Shown piece by piece: positions 1 through 14,000 of a DNA stretch of 64,000 nucleotides (its first letter is position 1; every line of letters begins with the position of its first letter). The notes under the pieces were generated by a model. It did no database searches and was not told where the DNA came from. It worked only from the letters and a program-made list of their open reading frames with translations. This DNA comes from Charina bottae (taxonomy: Eukaryota > Chordata > Lepidosauria > Squamata > Charinaidae): contig JALMGJ010000005.1 of assembly GCA_023362775.1 (NCBI GenBank), positions 42,305,463-42,369,462 on the forward strand, given 5' to 3'. Made by a program: the position numbers and the translations under genes.

Positions 1-2059
1 AGGCTTTGTCTTGGAGTAGAAGCAAGCAAGACAGTGGGTTTCCAAAGGAAAGTATTCTGAATGTTTTAATGAAGTTTGTTGTTTTGTTATTAAGCTGTGC
101 TAATGTAAAGGGTTTTAGCTAGTCCTTTGATCCTTTGATCCTTTGATTTTTTACACAGCTGCATAGAGATGCTGACCCACTGGCTGGCTCTATCAAGTAT
201 TAGTATTATGAGGGTAAATGTTCTCCAAGAATGGTCACAAGGAATTTGGAGGCTTTTGTTTCCATTTTAGATTATTTCATCTATTTGGTTTTTTTGCCTG
301 CTTCATTCAAAAGTCTCTAGGTGGGTTACAGTCCCAATACTAACATGTACAAGTAAAATTACATAAAATGAACAATAAGCAGTCCCCCCAAATTAAACCA
401 CAGATGAAATCATAGAACAAGCAGTCCAAAACCAATAAAACAGATGGTGGTAACATAAATCAAAGGACCTATTAAAAGTCTTTTTAATAATTTCCCAAAG
501 TCTAATAAGGTAGGAGCTGATCTGATCATATCTTGTCATGATAGCCAAGCCTAACAAACTAGTTTTCTAAAATAAGTCCAAGCCATCATTAATGGAATTA
601 GTTTATTCTAACAAATGGAATTAGCTTAATCCAACCAGTTTAAGTTTCATATATCTTTTAGATGCAGCTCATCTAAAAGATGCAGAAGTTTCAGATCGTC
701 TCCTTATGGTTGATCAGATGTAGTGGGAAATTACATGCGTTTATGGCTCATTGTGTTAATCTTCATAAACTAAAACAAAGTATTAGCTTTATGAGTGAAC
801 ACAGCTATCTATCTTCTTCTGTCTTGCTGCATATTAAGGAGGAACTCAAATATTTTGGAATGCCAAGTCTAGATGCTGTGAGTTGTCCAGAATAGTTAGG
901 CTGACTATCCTTTTTGGTCAACCTGGGGTTGCAGCCAGCCTGGCAAGCTCCATTACTCACCCAGCAGCAGATGGTGCCTGTCAAGGGATGCTGGGAGGGG
1001 AGGAGCAGGGTGGTTGCCTCGGTGATTTCTCTATCTCCACAGCAACGGAAAGGTCACCCAGAAGGTCCCTCATGCTCTCCCTTTCTGTATGAATCTCTGA
1101 GATCTGTTTAAACATGAGTTAGGGGTATGACTGTAATTAAGGCTCTGCTGAGGTGAGGCAGTGGGGTTTATAGTGTGAGTTTTCAAGCTAAATGGAATTT
1201 ATTTTGGGGATTCCACCCCAGAAGCTCTGGGCTGCAGCAGGTATCTGTTTTAAATGTTGTAAATTGGAGTCATGCTGCATGCAAGTAAAACAAAACCTGC
1301 AATTTAGACTGCTTTATCCTCACACTGAGAATAACCTATCATTATTCATATCTCTATGTCAAAATATGTACAAAACAAAAATATATTTCTTAACTTGTCC
1401 TGGATTTTGTATGTTATATCTGAATCTCTGTGGTTCAAAGCTAAAGGTCTGTCCTATACATAGCAGCCTCCAGTTTATCACAAGAACATCCCTATGCATG
1501 TTGAATGGATTTGTGTAAAATTGGGTGAATATGAATTACAGTTTTGCTCATTTTTTACAATCTCAAATTTGTTTCAATCCATAATCCATGTCACTTTATT
1601 CTTTAAAAAAATACACAAAATTGTATTCATGTTTATATACACTTCTCATAATACATTTAGTATACTATACTTATATATGAATTGTGTACAAGTGATTTTT
1701 CACAAATATGTGTGTGTTTGCATTTTTTCTCCAAATTCATGCTGCTTTATACATATTTTGTTCTGTCACATAATTTTGAAAAAAATGGATTTTGGCATAA
1801 GACTGTATATTTGTTTGGATTAATTTGCACTGAAATGCAATCCAAATTTCTTAGCCATCCATAGATATGTGGGGATGGTCAGAATATGGTTTCCAGAGCA
1901 ACTATCTGCTATACAGCAACCATATCTTAATAGTAAAGAAGTATATATTTCAGGAATGAGTAGTGTGGGCCACTCTTCAGCTGTTTTCTTGAGATTATTT
2001 CTGGGAAGGTGACAAAAATGTTTGAAATGCCAGGAATATGCAATTATAGCATCATTGCT
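1..2059. other. LDB1 intron 1 (part), old repeats only
   Basis: No coding exon was recognised. Positions about 255-470 resemble a worn CR1-type LINE tail in antisense (the gggttacag motif followed by A-rich sequence), and 1550-1830 is AT-rich. Positions 121-148 hold a short tcctttga repeat. Confidence 0.5.
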
Positions 2060-2800
2060 TGATTGATTATGTGCCATCAAGTCAGTGTCAGCTCTTAGCA
2101 ACTACATGGATTTTCTCCATGAAGGTCTGTCCCCAATCTGCTTCTTCGGGTCTTCTTTAGTTTTCAGGTGTATCCATTGCAGCTACAATTAAGTTCATCC
2201 ACCTTGCTGTTGGTCATCCTCTTCTTTTTCCTTCCACCTTTCCCAGCATTATAGACTTAACAAGAGAGCTGGGTGTTCACACAATGTGTCTGGAATACAA
2301 TAATTTGAGCCTGTTCATGCATACCTTGAACAAAAACCCTGGGTTGATTTGTTCAAAAATGCATTTCTTTATTTTCTTGACTATCCATGGAATTCTCAGG
2401 AGTCTTCTCCAACACCAAAGTTTAAAAGCATCAACACTCTTTCTATCCTGTTTCTTCAAATCCAACTTTCACTTCCATAGAGAATCACAAAGAAAACCAT
2501 TGCCTGCACACTTCTGATGTTTTTAGGTATAGACACATCATGGCATCTGAATATCTTTTCTAAGTCCTTCATTGCTCCTCTACCAAGTGCTAGTATGTAG
2601 TGTTATTTCTTGACTGCTGGCCTTTACTGTTGATAGTTGATCCTAAAAGTAAAAGCTGTCCACCACTTTAGTATCTTCATTGTCAATTCAAAGGTGATTG
2701 CTGTACCTATTGTCATTAGTTTGGTTTTCTTTATATATAATCTAAGTTCCATTTTTTCACTGTGCTCCTTGACTTTCATATAAAGTCATATGGTGTGTAA
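2060..2800 (-). mobile_element. worn RTE-clade LINE fragment, RT C-terminus
   Basis: Read on the minus strand, conceptual pieces such as FKLWCWRRLLRIPW and a GST(I)NS-like block match the C-terminal reverse transcriptase region of RTE/BovB LINEs. Frameshifts and stops are frequent. The left end carries a 3' tail-like sequence. It is more diverged than the BovB copies further along, so it is an older relative. Confidence 0.6.
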
Positions 2801-4906
2801 AATTCCATGTCTTGGCCCTGATCTTTGATCTGGTGGTTTTGAGTTTTTTTCTTAGGCATTTTACTATCACTTTTTATTGTGGTGATATGCAATTGTCAGC
2901 TAAGCATTCCCAACTTTAATTAAATAATCATTACCAACAGTTGTACCTGGATGGAGAAAGTGAGGTGCTGCAACATGTGTGATATAGACATGATGGCACC
3001 TGCCATGGATAGAACTGGTCTTTCTTGCTTACCAAGAGCTACTAATGCTTTGGCATGTTGCTTCTTCTAGAGAAACAGAGGCAAGCTCTGGCTTTGTTCT
3101 GCTGATTTAAATGAGGAGGAAAAAAGGAGAGAGTGGAAAACCCATTAACATCCATAAAAAGTGGAATGGGAAGGAGGGGAGAAAAACTGGGATCTGTGTC
3201 AGTGGAATGCATTGATTATAGAGGAGGTTGATGAGCAGCACTTGGAGCCCTCTAGTGACATTTGTTGGCTGGCTAAGAGAAAATCTCTAGAATCACGCTG
3301 CTGCTTTAAAGACAATTCACAGGTTGAACTTGTTATGTTTAAATGGCATCTACCTCAGTCCCCATGTGCTTCGTTGAAATTGATATGGTTTGGGAAAAGC
3401 AGTATCAGTTTCAACTTTGCTTATTGAAGTATGGACTGAAAACAACAAACCAAAACATCTCTTCCTTGGAATACAGTGGTTGTAGGCGATAGGGATGGAT
3501 GAATGAGTCTTAGTGAAAGAATCAAATCTGTGCTATGGGTTACTGTTTCCTACTTTTAGGGAGTTTTGTGAACATAAAGTGTTGTTCTAAATGTCATCCC
3601 CCAAGGTCTGTAATTATAAATTCTATTCTTTCATTCTTATCCAGAGGATGGGATCAATAGCAGCCTTTTTGAACTGAAGCTTTATGTAGCTTGTTCCATA
3701 TAAGTTTGCATTGGCAAGAATTCTCAAATCCAGGCTAAGCCACCTACAGTACATACTTTCCTTCTCTGCAGTGAAAGAGCATTCAGATAAACCATCTTTT
3801 CTGTACTGATCTTGAGGCTTATCTCTATTACATCTGATACCACAAAATGCTTTGACTGTACCAAATCATGTGCCCACAAACAACTTCAGAAAGAAGGTTA
3901 GAATATCAAAATGGACTCTGCACTGATGATTTCCATCATCATCGTGCTTAAGCTGCAGTTGTCAGCAAGCAGAATCACATGTCTTGTAATCTTAGCTGTG
4001 CAGAACGAAACACCATCTATAAGCTCAGAACAATCTAAGTAGTTAGAATGCAGTAATCTTATGTACAAATTGGATTATACATAGAGAGTTTTCCAACATT
4101 GAGTTCTAATATCTGCAATTTTTATATTCCACTAAGATCACCAAAAGGATCTAAGCAAACTTTCTTGTATATGTATCAGTGTGATATCTGAAATACACAA
4201 ACCTGTAATTCTTAGAGGCTCATTGTCTCAGATGATATGGATTATGCCTTAAATCCTTTTGTCACCATTTATTTCTAGTTGTTCTGTTTATTTTATTTTT
4301 TTTGAGGAAACTGATGTCTCTTAATGATCTTCCAGAAGACATTCTTCTGGTAATTGTGGATATAGAAAATCTGTACACCAACATTGCATAGAAACTGGTG
4401 CATGTTATCCTACATTATGCTGATTGGTTGCTTAGTTTTGTCAGTTGGTCTCATGGCTTTGGAGTTGAAGCCCAACACATCTGTGATGTATTACTAATTT
4501 TGGTTTGTATCTTCTAACAAAAATCAAAATCCTTTATCTACAGTAGGTTGGGCTCAGCAGAAAAAAATAATAGAATGCTGCTTATCAATTGTAGTTCTCA
4601 GTTAAAATTCCTCCAAGGCTTATCAAGGCTGTAGAAGACAATGCTCCCCTTAAATATTAGATTCTTCTCTAATACTGATCCCCTTACACCTAGCAGTTTG
4701 AAATCACAGCAGTGGGCTATTTTAATGAGTTAACCATTTCTATTTGGAACTTGAAGAAGACATGAAACAGACCTGGTGTACTAGCAGGGTGGGTCTTGGA
4801 GCATCTGTAGCATCATAGTGATATTACACAAAAGTTACTCTTTCTGTAGTTGCCATCTTTCTAAGTAGCATTCATTAATCTATGGCCTTCTTTCTTCCTC
4901 CCTCAG
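2801..4906 (+). other. LDB1 intron 1, no recognised feature
   Basis: No coding exon, structured repeat or mobile element was recognised before the acceptor tract at about 4888-4906. Confidence 0.5.
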
Positions 4907-5009
4907 GCTGTTCCTCTAAGTCATTCAAGCTGTACTCTCCAAAGGAGCCCCCAAACGGCAACGCCTTCCCCCCCTTTCACCCAGGCACTATGCTGGATCG
5001 AGATGTGGG
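4907..5009 (+). CDS. LDB1: LDB1 exon with long-form extension and short-form ATG
   Basis: The acceptor is cctcag and the donor gtaagt. The exon opens in phase, completing a Gly codon, and reads [20 protein letters not shown] and onward to MLDRDVG. The ATG at 4990-4992 is the start of the 375-residue isoform. Codons before it belong to the longer isoform, so two protein starts can be served by this exon depending on the upstream exon or promoter used. Confidence 0.96.
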
Positions 5010-8000
5010 GTAAGTGAAAAGCTCCTTTAATGCAAAATTGGGATGATCTTGAACAAAACCAACCAAATCTCATACCTGCTTCCTCTATTCATCTGTGATA
5101 CATAACCTTTGTAGCCAATGAAGGGTCTATAAATTCCAGATCAGAAGAGATGAAAGAAATGGGTTCTGACATATGACAAAGACAATTCATGGGCTGTATG
5201 CACCTTTTAGCCAACCTGTGTGTGACCTGCAAACTCTCTGCCCAGCTGACTAGTCACTGTCCACCTAATTAGTGCCAGAAACTGCTGGGAAGCATTCCAA
5301 CATTGATTAGCTTGGAAGTGAGGTGGGCATTGGGGCTACTGAGATCTGGGAAATAAAATTGTTAAGGATACTGTTTTCTTCCCATATTGAATCAAAGGAC
5401 TGAACACAAAATATTTTCCTTCTTTATTCAGACTTAATTTGTACAGTACTGTGCAAAAGTTTTAGGCAGGTGTAAAAAAATGCTGTAAAGTAAGAATGCT
5501 TTCAAAAAATATATAGTAATTGTTGATGTTTATCAATTTACAAAATGCAAAGTGAGCGAACAGAAGAGAAATCCAAATCAAATCAATATTTGGTGTGACT
5601 ACCCTTTGCCTTCAAAACAGCATTAAGTCTTACACTTGCACACTTTGTACACTTGCACAAAGTCAGGGATCTTGTAGGATTAGAGTCAGGTGTATGATGA
5701 ACAAATTATACCAAGCAGGTGCTAATGATCATCAATGTCATATGTAGTTCGAAACACAGTCATTAACTGAGACAGAAACAGCTGTGTAGGAGGTTTAAAA
5801 CTGGGTGAGGAACAGCCAAACTCTGCCACTAAGGTGAGGTTGTGGAAGACAGTTTCATGTCACAGGTCATACACCACGGCAAGACTGAGCACAGCAACAA
5901 GACACAAGGTAGTTATACTGCATCAGCAAGGTCTCTCCCAGGCAAAAATCTCAAAGCAGACTGGGTTTTCAAGATGTGCCGTTCAAGCTCTTTTGAAGAA
6001 GCACAAAGAAACTGGCAACGTTGAGGACCGTAGACGCAGTGGCCGGCCAAGGAAACTTAATGCAGCAGATGAAAGACACATCATGCTTACTTCCCTTCGA
6101 TATCGGAAGATGTCCAGCAGTGCCGCCAGCACAGAACTGGCGGAAACCAGTGGGACCCAGGTACACACATCTACTGTCCGGAGAAGTCTGGCCAGAAGTG
6201 GTCTTCATGGAAGAATTGTGGCCAAAAAGCCATACCTCTGATGTGGAAACAAGGCTAAGTGACTCAACTATGCATGAAAACATAGGAACTGGGGTGCAGA
6301 AAAATGGCAGCAGGTGCTCTGGACTGGTGAGTCAAAAGTTGAAATATTTGGCTGTAGAAGGAGGCAGTTTGTTCGCCGAAGGGCTGGAGAGCGGTACAAT
6401 AATGAGTGTCTGCAGGCAACAGTGAAGCATGGTGGAGGTTCCTTGCAAGTTTGGGGCTGCATTTCTGCAAATGGAGTTGGAGATTTGGTCAGGATCAATG
6501 GTGTCCTCAATGCTGAGAAATACAGGCAGATACTTATCCATCATGCCATACCATCAGGGAGGTGTGTGATTGGCCCCAAATTTATTCTGCAGCAGGACAA
6601 TGACCCCAAACATACAGCCAATGTCATTAAGAACTATCTTCAGTGTAAAGAAGAACAAGGAGTCTTGGAAGTGATGGTTTGGCCCCCACAGAGCCCTGAT
6701 CTCAACATTATTGAGTCTGTCTGGGATTACATGAAGAGACAGAAGGATTTGAGGCAGCCTACATCCACAGGAGATCTGTGGTTAGTTCTCCAAGATGTTT
6801 GGAACAACCTACCTGCCAAGTTTCTTCAAAAACTGTGTGCAAGTGTACCTAGAAGAATTGATACTGTTTTGAAGGCAAAGGGTGGTCACACCAAATGATT
6901 TGATTTGGATTTCTCTTCTGTTCACTTACTTTGCATTTTGTAAATTGATAAACATAAACAATTACAATATATATGTACTGTATTTTTGAAAGCATTCTTA
7001 CTTTACAGCATTTTTTCACACGTGCCTAAAACTTTTGCACTGTACTGTATGTCTTTTTGAATTTAAAACTGGAGAAACACCTGGAAAAAATTTACTTTAG
7101 CCAGGATACAAAGCTAATTTTTTGCAAGAGCCATTCTTGATTGGGAAGAGGATAGGCCAGCGCTATTAATCATGCAGAGACACAGCAGGTAGATATTTCT
7201 GAGGGTAGCTATTTTGTGCTGATACAAACTTGAGATTATTTATATTCTCCTGGCATGCCAGTGTTCTTCTGCACACAGTTTAAGAATCGGTAGCCTGGAG
7301 CAACATGTTTCAAGCAGTAGGAAGTTCCAGGTCAGTTAAACTGTGTGATTGTTGGAAAATGAGTTCACTTATTCAGTGATCCACTGACCTATAATGATAT
7401 ACTGCTCTTGAATGATGAGGAAGCCTGAAGATAGATAGATATGAGTCTTAAAATAGAGCTAACTTTCTTGAAGTAATTTTGAACAGAGATCCATCTCTTC
7501 TGTTTTTATAGCAGAGTTAACATCCTGGATATGATCTAGGCCAGAGCTTTCCAAACTGTGTGTCGCGACACAAAAGTGTGTCGCCACACACAGTCTGGTG
7601 TGTCGCCACACAACCCGGAAGCGCTGATCATCATCAGCACTTCCGGGTTTTCCCGCGGCGACACACTAACGGCGGCGCAAAAAAAACCGAAAGCGGCAGC
7701 AGCGCTTCTGGGTTTTTGCGCGCTGCCGCAACGGTGGCACTTCCGGGTTTTCCTGCGGCGGCACGGTTGGTGTGTCGCCGTGGGAAAACTTTGGAAAGCC
7801 CTGCTCTAGTTCCTTGTCAAAATACAAGCAAAAGCACAAAGTATTCTCCCCAGATGTTCACTAAGATACAACACTGTTAAATCACTTCAAACATGCTAAG
7901 ACAAACTTTCTTGAATTATATTTTGACTGTTCATCAGTGACTCTCCATTCGTGTGAACTTTGTTACAAAACTTTTTGTTATGGGTTTTGCCAGTAACAAT

Positions 8001-11000
8001 TAGTCAAGTTGATCTCTAATTGCTGGTGTAGCTTAAACAGCCTTCACCCACCTGGGAATTACCCAGCCTGATGTAGACATGTTAGAGTAGAGTGTGAATT
8101 ATCCACAGCACTCAGTGTGTTATAAATTATGGTGATCATAATAATACCCCAAACAACCTTGAAGTCACTGGGTTTGAGGAATCTACGCTAAGAAATAAAA
8201 TCTGGAGTGGGAGGTGGACATTGGTAAAGCATGTTCTCCTGCCCTTTTCCAAAGTTATTTGTCTGGGTTACCCTCTGCTTTGTAATGAGATGATCTGGTG
8301 GGGCTTTGATAATCAATCTTGTATGGGCTTATTTCTTTACAGACCAACTCCTATGTATCCACCAACGTACCTGGAGCCAGGGATTGGGTAAGATATCAGA
8401 AAAAAGTCTATGTGTACCCTTGTTCAACTTGATGCCCTCCAGATGAGTTGCTCCTGCTGGATGGGGGAGATAAACTTGGAAACGGCTGATTTATATTAAC
8501 CAGACTGTAGATAAATTGTAATATTTTAAGTACGATGAAAGTGATTGCTTGATCTTTATATTCAGGATAGAAGAATTCTGTATTAATAAATCAGAGCCAT
8601 TACATTAACATAGTCAAGTAAATTAGGGCAGGGGAGGGAATTTTGCTAAGAGCCCTATAGAGTTTTCTAGCCTATTAAAAATTATCAGAAAGCCCTGAAT
8701 CCATAGGAATGTGCAAAACATGTGCATTAATATTTCCATGTATAAACAGCTAGTTTTAGGTTGTCTATGCCGAAACAGAAACCCACATGTTTTTTTCCTC
8801 TATGTACTAAACAAAACAGGATTCTTTTGTTTGGGGTAGAAGTAGGGGATAGGGAAGAAGCCTGGGTTATACTGTGTTAGGAGCCTGCTACTTACAGCTG
8901 AGACTATCCCAGTAAGGAACAGGAAAACAGGCCAGTTCATCAGTGATGGCTGAGGGGTGGGAGGGAAGGTCCTGGGAATATAGGGGGCAGGCTGGCCAAT
9001 GGGATATGCTGTAATTGAAAGAAGACTGACTGGAGGCAGGAGGGAGGATGTGATGCACACCAGCCTTGCTCTACTTACCCCATCTAGATTTCGTTTTGTC
9101 CAAAATCTGGAAAAACCAAAATTTCCAGGTTTGGTTCTGATAAACAGTGAGTGATCCAGTATGATTTGACAAAATCTTTGGAATGTTGATAATGTTGTTG
9201 ATAACCACTCACCAAGTATACATTGCTGAAAATCAGATATTTATTTATTCAGTTTATATGGCCCAAACAACTCTGGGTGGCTAATAATAATTTTAAAAAA
9301 CCGGAAAAAAAACACAACAAAAAATACAAATAAATAGACAATAAGCAGCTGAGATAAAAACAATAACAAAACCATCAGTACAGATACAATACAAATATTT
9401 CAATAAAACTAGTTGGCAGGTTCCAAAAGACACTCCACCCCACAAGCCCAGAAACACAGCCATTTTTTCAGGGCCTTGCAACAGGTCAACAGGGTTGGGG
9501 GCAATCTGATCTCCAAGGGATAATTTATTGTCATTGGGCACTGCAAGAGAATAAGCTTTCTTTCTGGGCCCTGCCAGGTGGCACTCTTTAATGGATGGGA
9601 TCCGTTACATGCCTCTCCTGCCAGAGCTAATGGGATGGGTAGACATGGTCAGAGAGAGGCAGTCCCGCAAATAACCTAGCCCCATGACATGAAGGGCTTT
9701 ATTGGTAACCACCAGCACCTTGAATTGAATCTGGAAGCATATTGGCAACCAGTGTAGCTCACAGAGCAGGGTATTACATGCACAGATCTAGAAGTGACCA
9801 TGCATAGATTGAGAAATGCGCTGATGCTTTTTGTACCAACTGCAGCTTCCAGATGCTCTTCAAGGAGAGCCTCTTATAGAGTGCATTGCAATAGTCCATT
9901 AGGATGTGTCTAAGACATGGATGACTGAACAGAACCTCCCGGTCCAGGAAAGGGCACATTTGGTTTACAACATGAAGCTGTGCAAAGGCTCTCTTGTTCA
10001 CATCATCTACCTGGTCCTTGAACAGGAGCCGCAAGTTGAGGAGGACCCCCAAATTGTGCACCAGTTCTGTTTGGGGTGCTGCAACTCCATCTAGAACAAG
10101 AGGTGGAGAATCCCCAGAACCAGGGGGCCCTAGAACCCAAAGCCACTCAGCCTTACTAGGGTTGAATTGAAGCCTGCCTGAAACCCAATTGGAAAGGGTC
10201 CAGATAATCTACCTCTTTGGAGTTCTGTGGAGTTGCTGCGCAAGCCACCTTCCCTAAAAAAAGTCACCCCCTCTCTTAAAGAATTGACCGCCAGGAGAAC
10301 CCAACCACCTGTCACATCCCAGGAAGCTTTAGCCAGCCAGGAGAGAGATAGGTCTATATACAAGTGGCCGAGCTACCAGTCCTGAAAACCCTGTCCACTG
10401 CATTGGGAATAACTCTGTTGTGAGCTGCCCAGAGTTGTGTTTCATAAAATGGGCAAGCCATAAAAGTCTTATAAACAAACAAGCCAACAACCAATCACAT
10501 TAACAGGAATCCCAATATTTATTAGAATGGGGTCAATTTATTTATTTATCAGTCAATCAATTTTCTATCACCGCCCATCTCCCTCCTCAAGAAACTCTCA
10601 AGTTGAGCTGAAAGAGCAACTCAGTTCTTTATTTGAGGCAGTGACCAAAGCTAGGATAAATGCCAAATTCAACTTTCTCAATAGATAACTGCAATTTACA
10701 AAATGAATATTGCAGGATGTCCTTGTGACAAACCTTTGTTCAATATCTTGTAAATTTATTTAAAATTATATGAAGCAATTTGGGAAGGTCTTTCAAAATG
10801 AAAAGGGTGAAGCAAGAAATCCAGTCCTATGATAAATATGGAAGAATTGGAACTATACAATTTAGAAATGTTGATTAACAGATCTTGAATCTCTATATAC
10901 TTTCCCACTGGTATGCTAATTACAGTGGGGCAAAAAAGTATTTAGTCAGCGACCAATTGTGCAAGTTCTCCCACTTAAAAAGATGAGGCAGGGCTGTAAT

Positions 11001-14000
11001 TGACATCATAGGTAGACCTCAACTATGAGAGACAAAATGAGAAAACAAATCCAGACAATCACATTGTCTGATTTGGAAAGAATTTATTTGCAAATTATGG
11101 TGGAAAATAAGTATTTGGTCACCTACAAACAAGCAAGATTTCTTTTATTATTTTATTTATTATTTCAATTTATTCCCCGCCCATCTCCCTTGCAAGGGAC
11201 TCTTTCTGGCTCTCACAGACCTGTAACTTTCTTCTTTAAGAGGCTCCTCTGTCCTCCACTCATTACCTGTAGTAATGGCACCTGTTTGAACTTGTTATCA
11301 GTATAAAAGATATAAAAAAGGTATAAAAGACACCTGTCCACAACCTCAAACAGTCACACTCCAAACTTCACTATGGTGAAGACCAAAGAGCTGTCGAAGG
11401 ACACCAGAAACAAAATTGTAGACCTGCACCAGGCTGGGAAGACTGAATCTGCAATAGGCAAGCAGCTTGGTGTGAAGAAATCAACTGTGGGAGCAAGAAT
11501 TAGAAAATGGAAGACATACAAGACCACTGATAATCTCCCTCGATCTGGGGCTACACGCAAGATCTCACCCTGTGGGGTCAAAATGATCACAAGAACGGTG
11601 AGCAAAAATCCCAGAACCACACGGGTGGACCTAGTGAATGACCTGCAGAGCGCTGGGACCAACGTAACAAAGGCTACTATCAGTAACACACTACGCCGCC
11701 AGGGACTCAGATCCTGCAGTGCCAGACGTGTCCCCCTGCTTAAGCCAGTACATGTCCGGGCCCGTCTGAAGTTTGCTAGAGAGCATTTGGATGATCCAGA
11801 AGAGGATTGGGAGAATGTCATATGGTCAGATGAAACCAAAGTAGAACTGTTTGGTAGAAACACAACTCGTCGTGTTTGGAGGAGAGAGAATGCTGAGTTG
11901 CATCCAAAGAACACCATACCTACTGTGAAGCATGGGGGTGGCAACATCATGCTTTGGGGCTGTTTCTCTGCAAAGGGACCAGGACGACTGTTCTGTGTAC
12001 AGGAAAGAATGAATGGGGCCATGTATCGTGAGATTTTGAGTGCAAACCTCCTTCCATCAGCAAGGGCATTGAAGATGAAACGTGGCTGGGTCTTTCAGCA
12101 TGACAATGATCCCAAACACACCGCCCGGGCAACGAAGGAGTGGCTTCGTAAGAAGCATTTCAAGGTCCTGGACTGGCCTAGCCAGTCTCCAGATCTCAAC
12201 CCCATAGAAAACCTTTGGAGGGAGTTGAAAGTCCGTGTTCCCCAGCGACAGCCCCAAAACATCACTGCTCTAGAGGAGAACTGCATGGAGGAATGGGCCA
12301 ACATACCAGCAACAGTGTGTGCCAACCTTGTGAAGACTTACAGAAAACGTTTGACCTCTGTCATTGCCAACAAAGGATATATAACAAAGTATTGAGATGA
12401 ACTTTTGATATTGACCAAATACTTATTTTCCACCATAATTTGCAAATAAATTCTTTCCGAATCTGACAATGTGATTGTCTGGATTTGTTTTCTCATTTTG
12501 TCTCTCATAGTTGAGGTCTACCTATGATGTCAATTATAGGCCTCTCTCATCTTTTTAAGTGGGAGAACTTGCACAATTAGTGGCTGACTAAATACTTTTT
12601 TGCCCCACTGTAGATAGTGAATATTACATAGCTTAATATGTCTCACTCTGAAAGCCAATAACTTGTTAACTCTTCCTTTCCCAATATTATTGCCTGATGC
12701 AATGTAATAAACATTCTGTTTTGAACCCATAAAGCTTGTTAAGTTCATATTTAGCAGAGACAAAAGAGCTGCATGGATCAGGAGATGGATAGAATGTATA
12801 AAGAGTTAATGATTCTGTAACTTTCTCCTCTAAAACTTTAAATTTAATGTAATTGTTCCTTCTTTTTATAATATAGAAGCATATGATTCAGCCTCAAATA
12901 AATGATTTGGTGATGTCCCATTCTAAAAACAGTGATGTAATCAAGTCCTATTAATATTTAAAAACCTCAGCCTTTTTCATTATGGTGTTAGTGATTTGCA
13001 CTCATGAGTTATGCACTTGTACAGAGCCCTGTTTAGAAGCTTCGAGAACCTACAAGCATGTTCAGTGAGAGCCCTGACCTGTCCATACCACACAATGCAG
13101 CTTCTGCTGAACTACTTCAGTTCATTTTCAGCCACAGCAGCAATAACATGTTCGTTCTTGATCTCTTTCTTTTATCAAGTTTCTTAGTTTTTTTAATGTT
13201 TTTTTAAAAAAAAAATATAGTAAATTTTATTAAGTGTCAAAGAAAGAATAAAAACTACGATAAAAACAAAAAACTACCAAAAAAACTAAAAAAGTACAGA
13301 AACACAAGACAAGAATTTTTTTTAAAAAAAAGTTTACAGAAAGATGTGGCTTCCGACTTTTAATAGCAAGGATATACAAAATTTCCATAATCAATCTCTT
13401 ACTCTATATTAATCCAAAACACCACATTATTCTTATAAATCATTCCCCTTTAACACACAATAAAAATCACTAAGTACAGTTACTCCTCCCCCTTATATTA
13501 AAATGAAGAAATTTTTTTCATATAAACCTCCTAAACATCTTTCTCCCCTCCAAAAGATAAAACATATTTAATTATTCCCTTCCTACCACTATTCTATAAT
13601 TTCTGTCTACTGTAATAAAAATCAAATTGAAAGGCACATAAATTCTCAGCTATTATACTTAATGGTATAACAATTTTAATAATCCCAATCTTAATAAAAC
13701 CAAAATCTTAATAAAACCAAAAAACAAAGCCAATTCAAAACAGTAAATCCAAATCTTTAAAGGCAAATAACATCAGTCAAATCCTTAAAGCAAACCAAAT
13801 AAACATTCTTCAACCCTTATCCCACTTCAAAATAAACCAGAGCAGTTACATATTCCCAAGATATGCACAGAGATTTCTTCTTAAGAAAAGCAAACAGCCC
13901 AGCTGCTCCCCTCAAAAATTCCAGGTTCTTTCGATGGCATTCCACCAGGAGATCGACCCTACTTATGGCTTGCAGATCACTCTCTCCCCTAGATTTCCCC

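Larger units (their letters stand above)
10923..12610 (+). mobile_element. full-length Tc1/mariner transposon with intact transposase
   Basis: The left end cagtggggcaaaaaagta and the complement of the right end are the start of inverted repeats of about 200 bp that differ at only about eight positions by eye. TA flanks both ends (10921-10922, 12611-12612). The element is 1688 bp, slightly long because a 64-bp CR1 tail sits inside its 5' untranslated part. It lies in LDB1 intron 3 in the gene's direction. The close TIR match and open ORF argue for a young insertion. Confidence 0.95.

Noticed and set aside
1..4906. First LDB1 coding exon inside the window
   Set aside because: I looked for the codons of the long-form N-terminus (MSVGCACPG-type) followed by a donor and did not find them.
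11354..12022. 222-residue minus-strand ORF
   Set aside because: It is the antisense shadow of the Tc1 transposase at 11373-12395.
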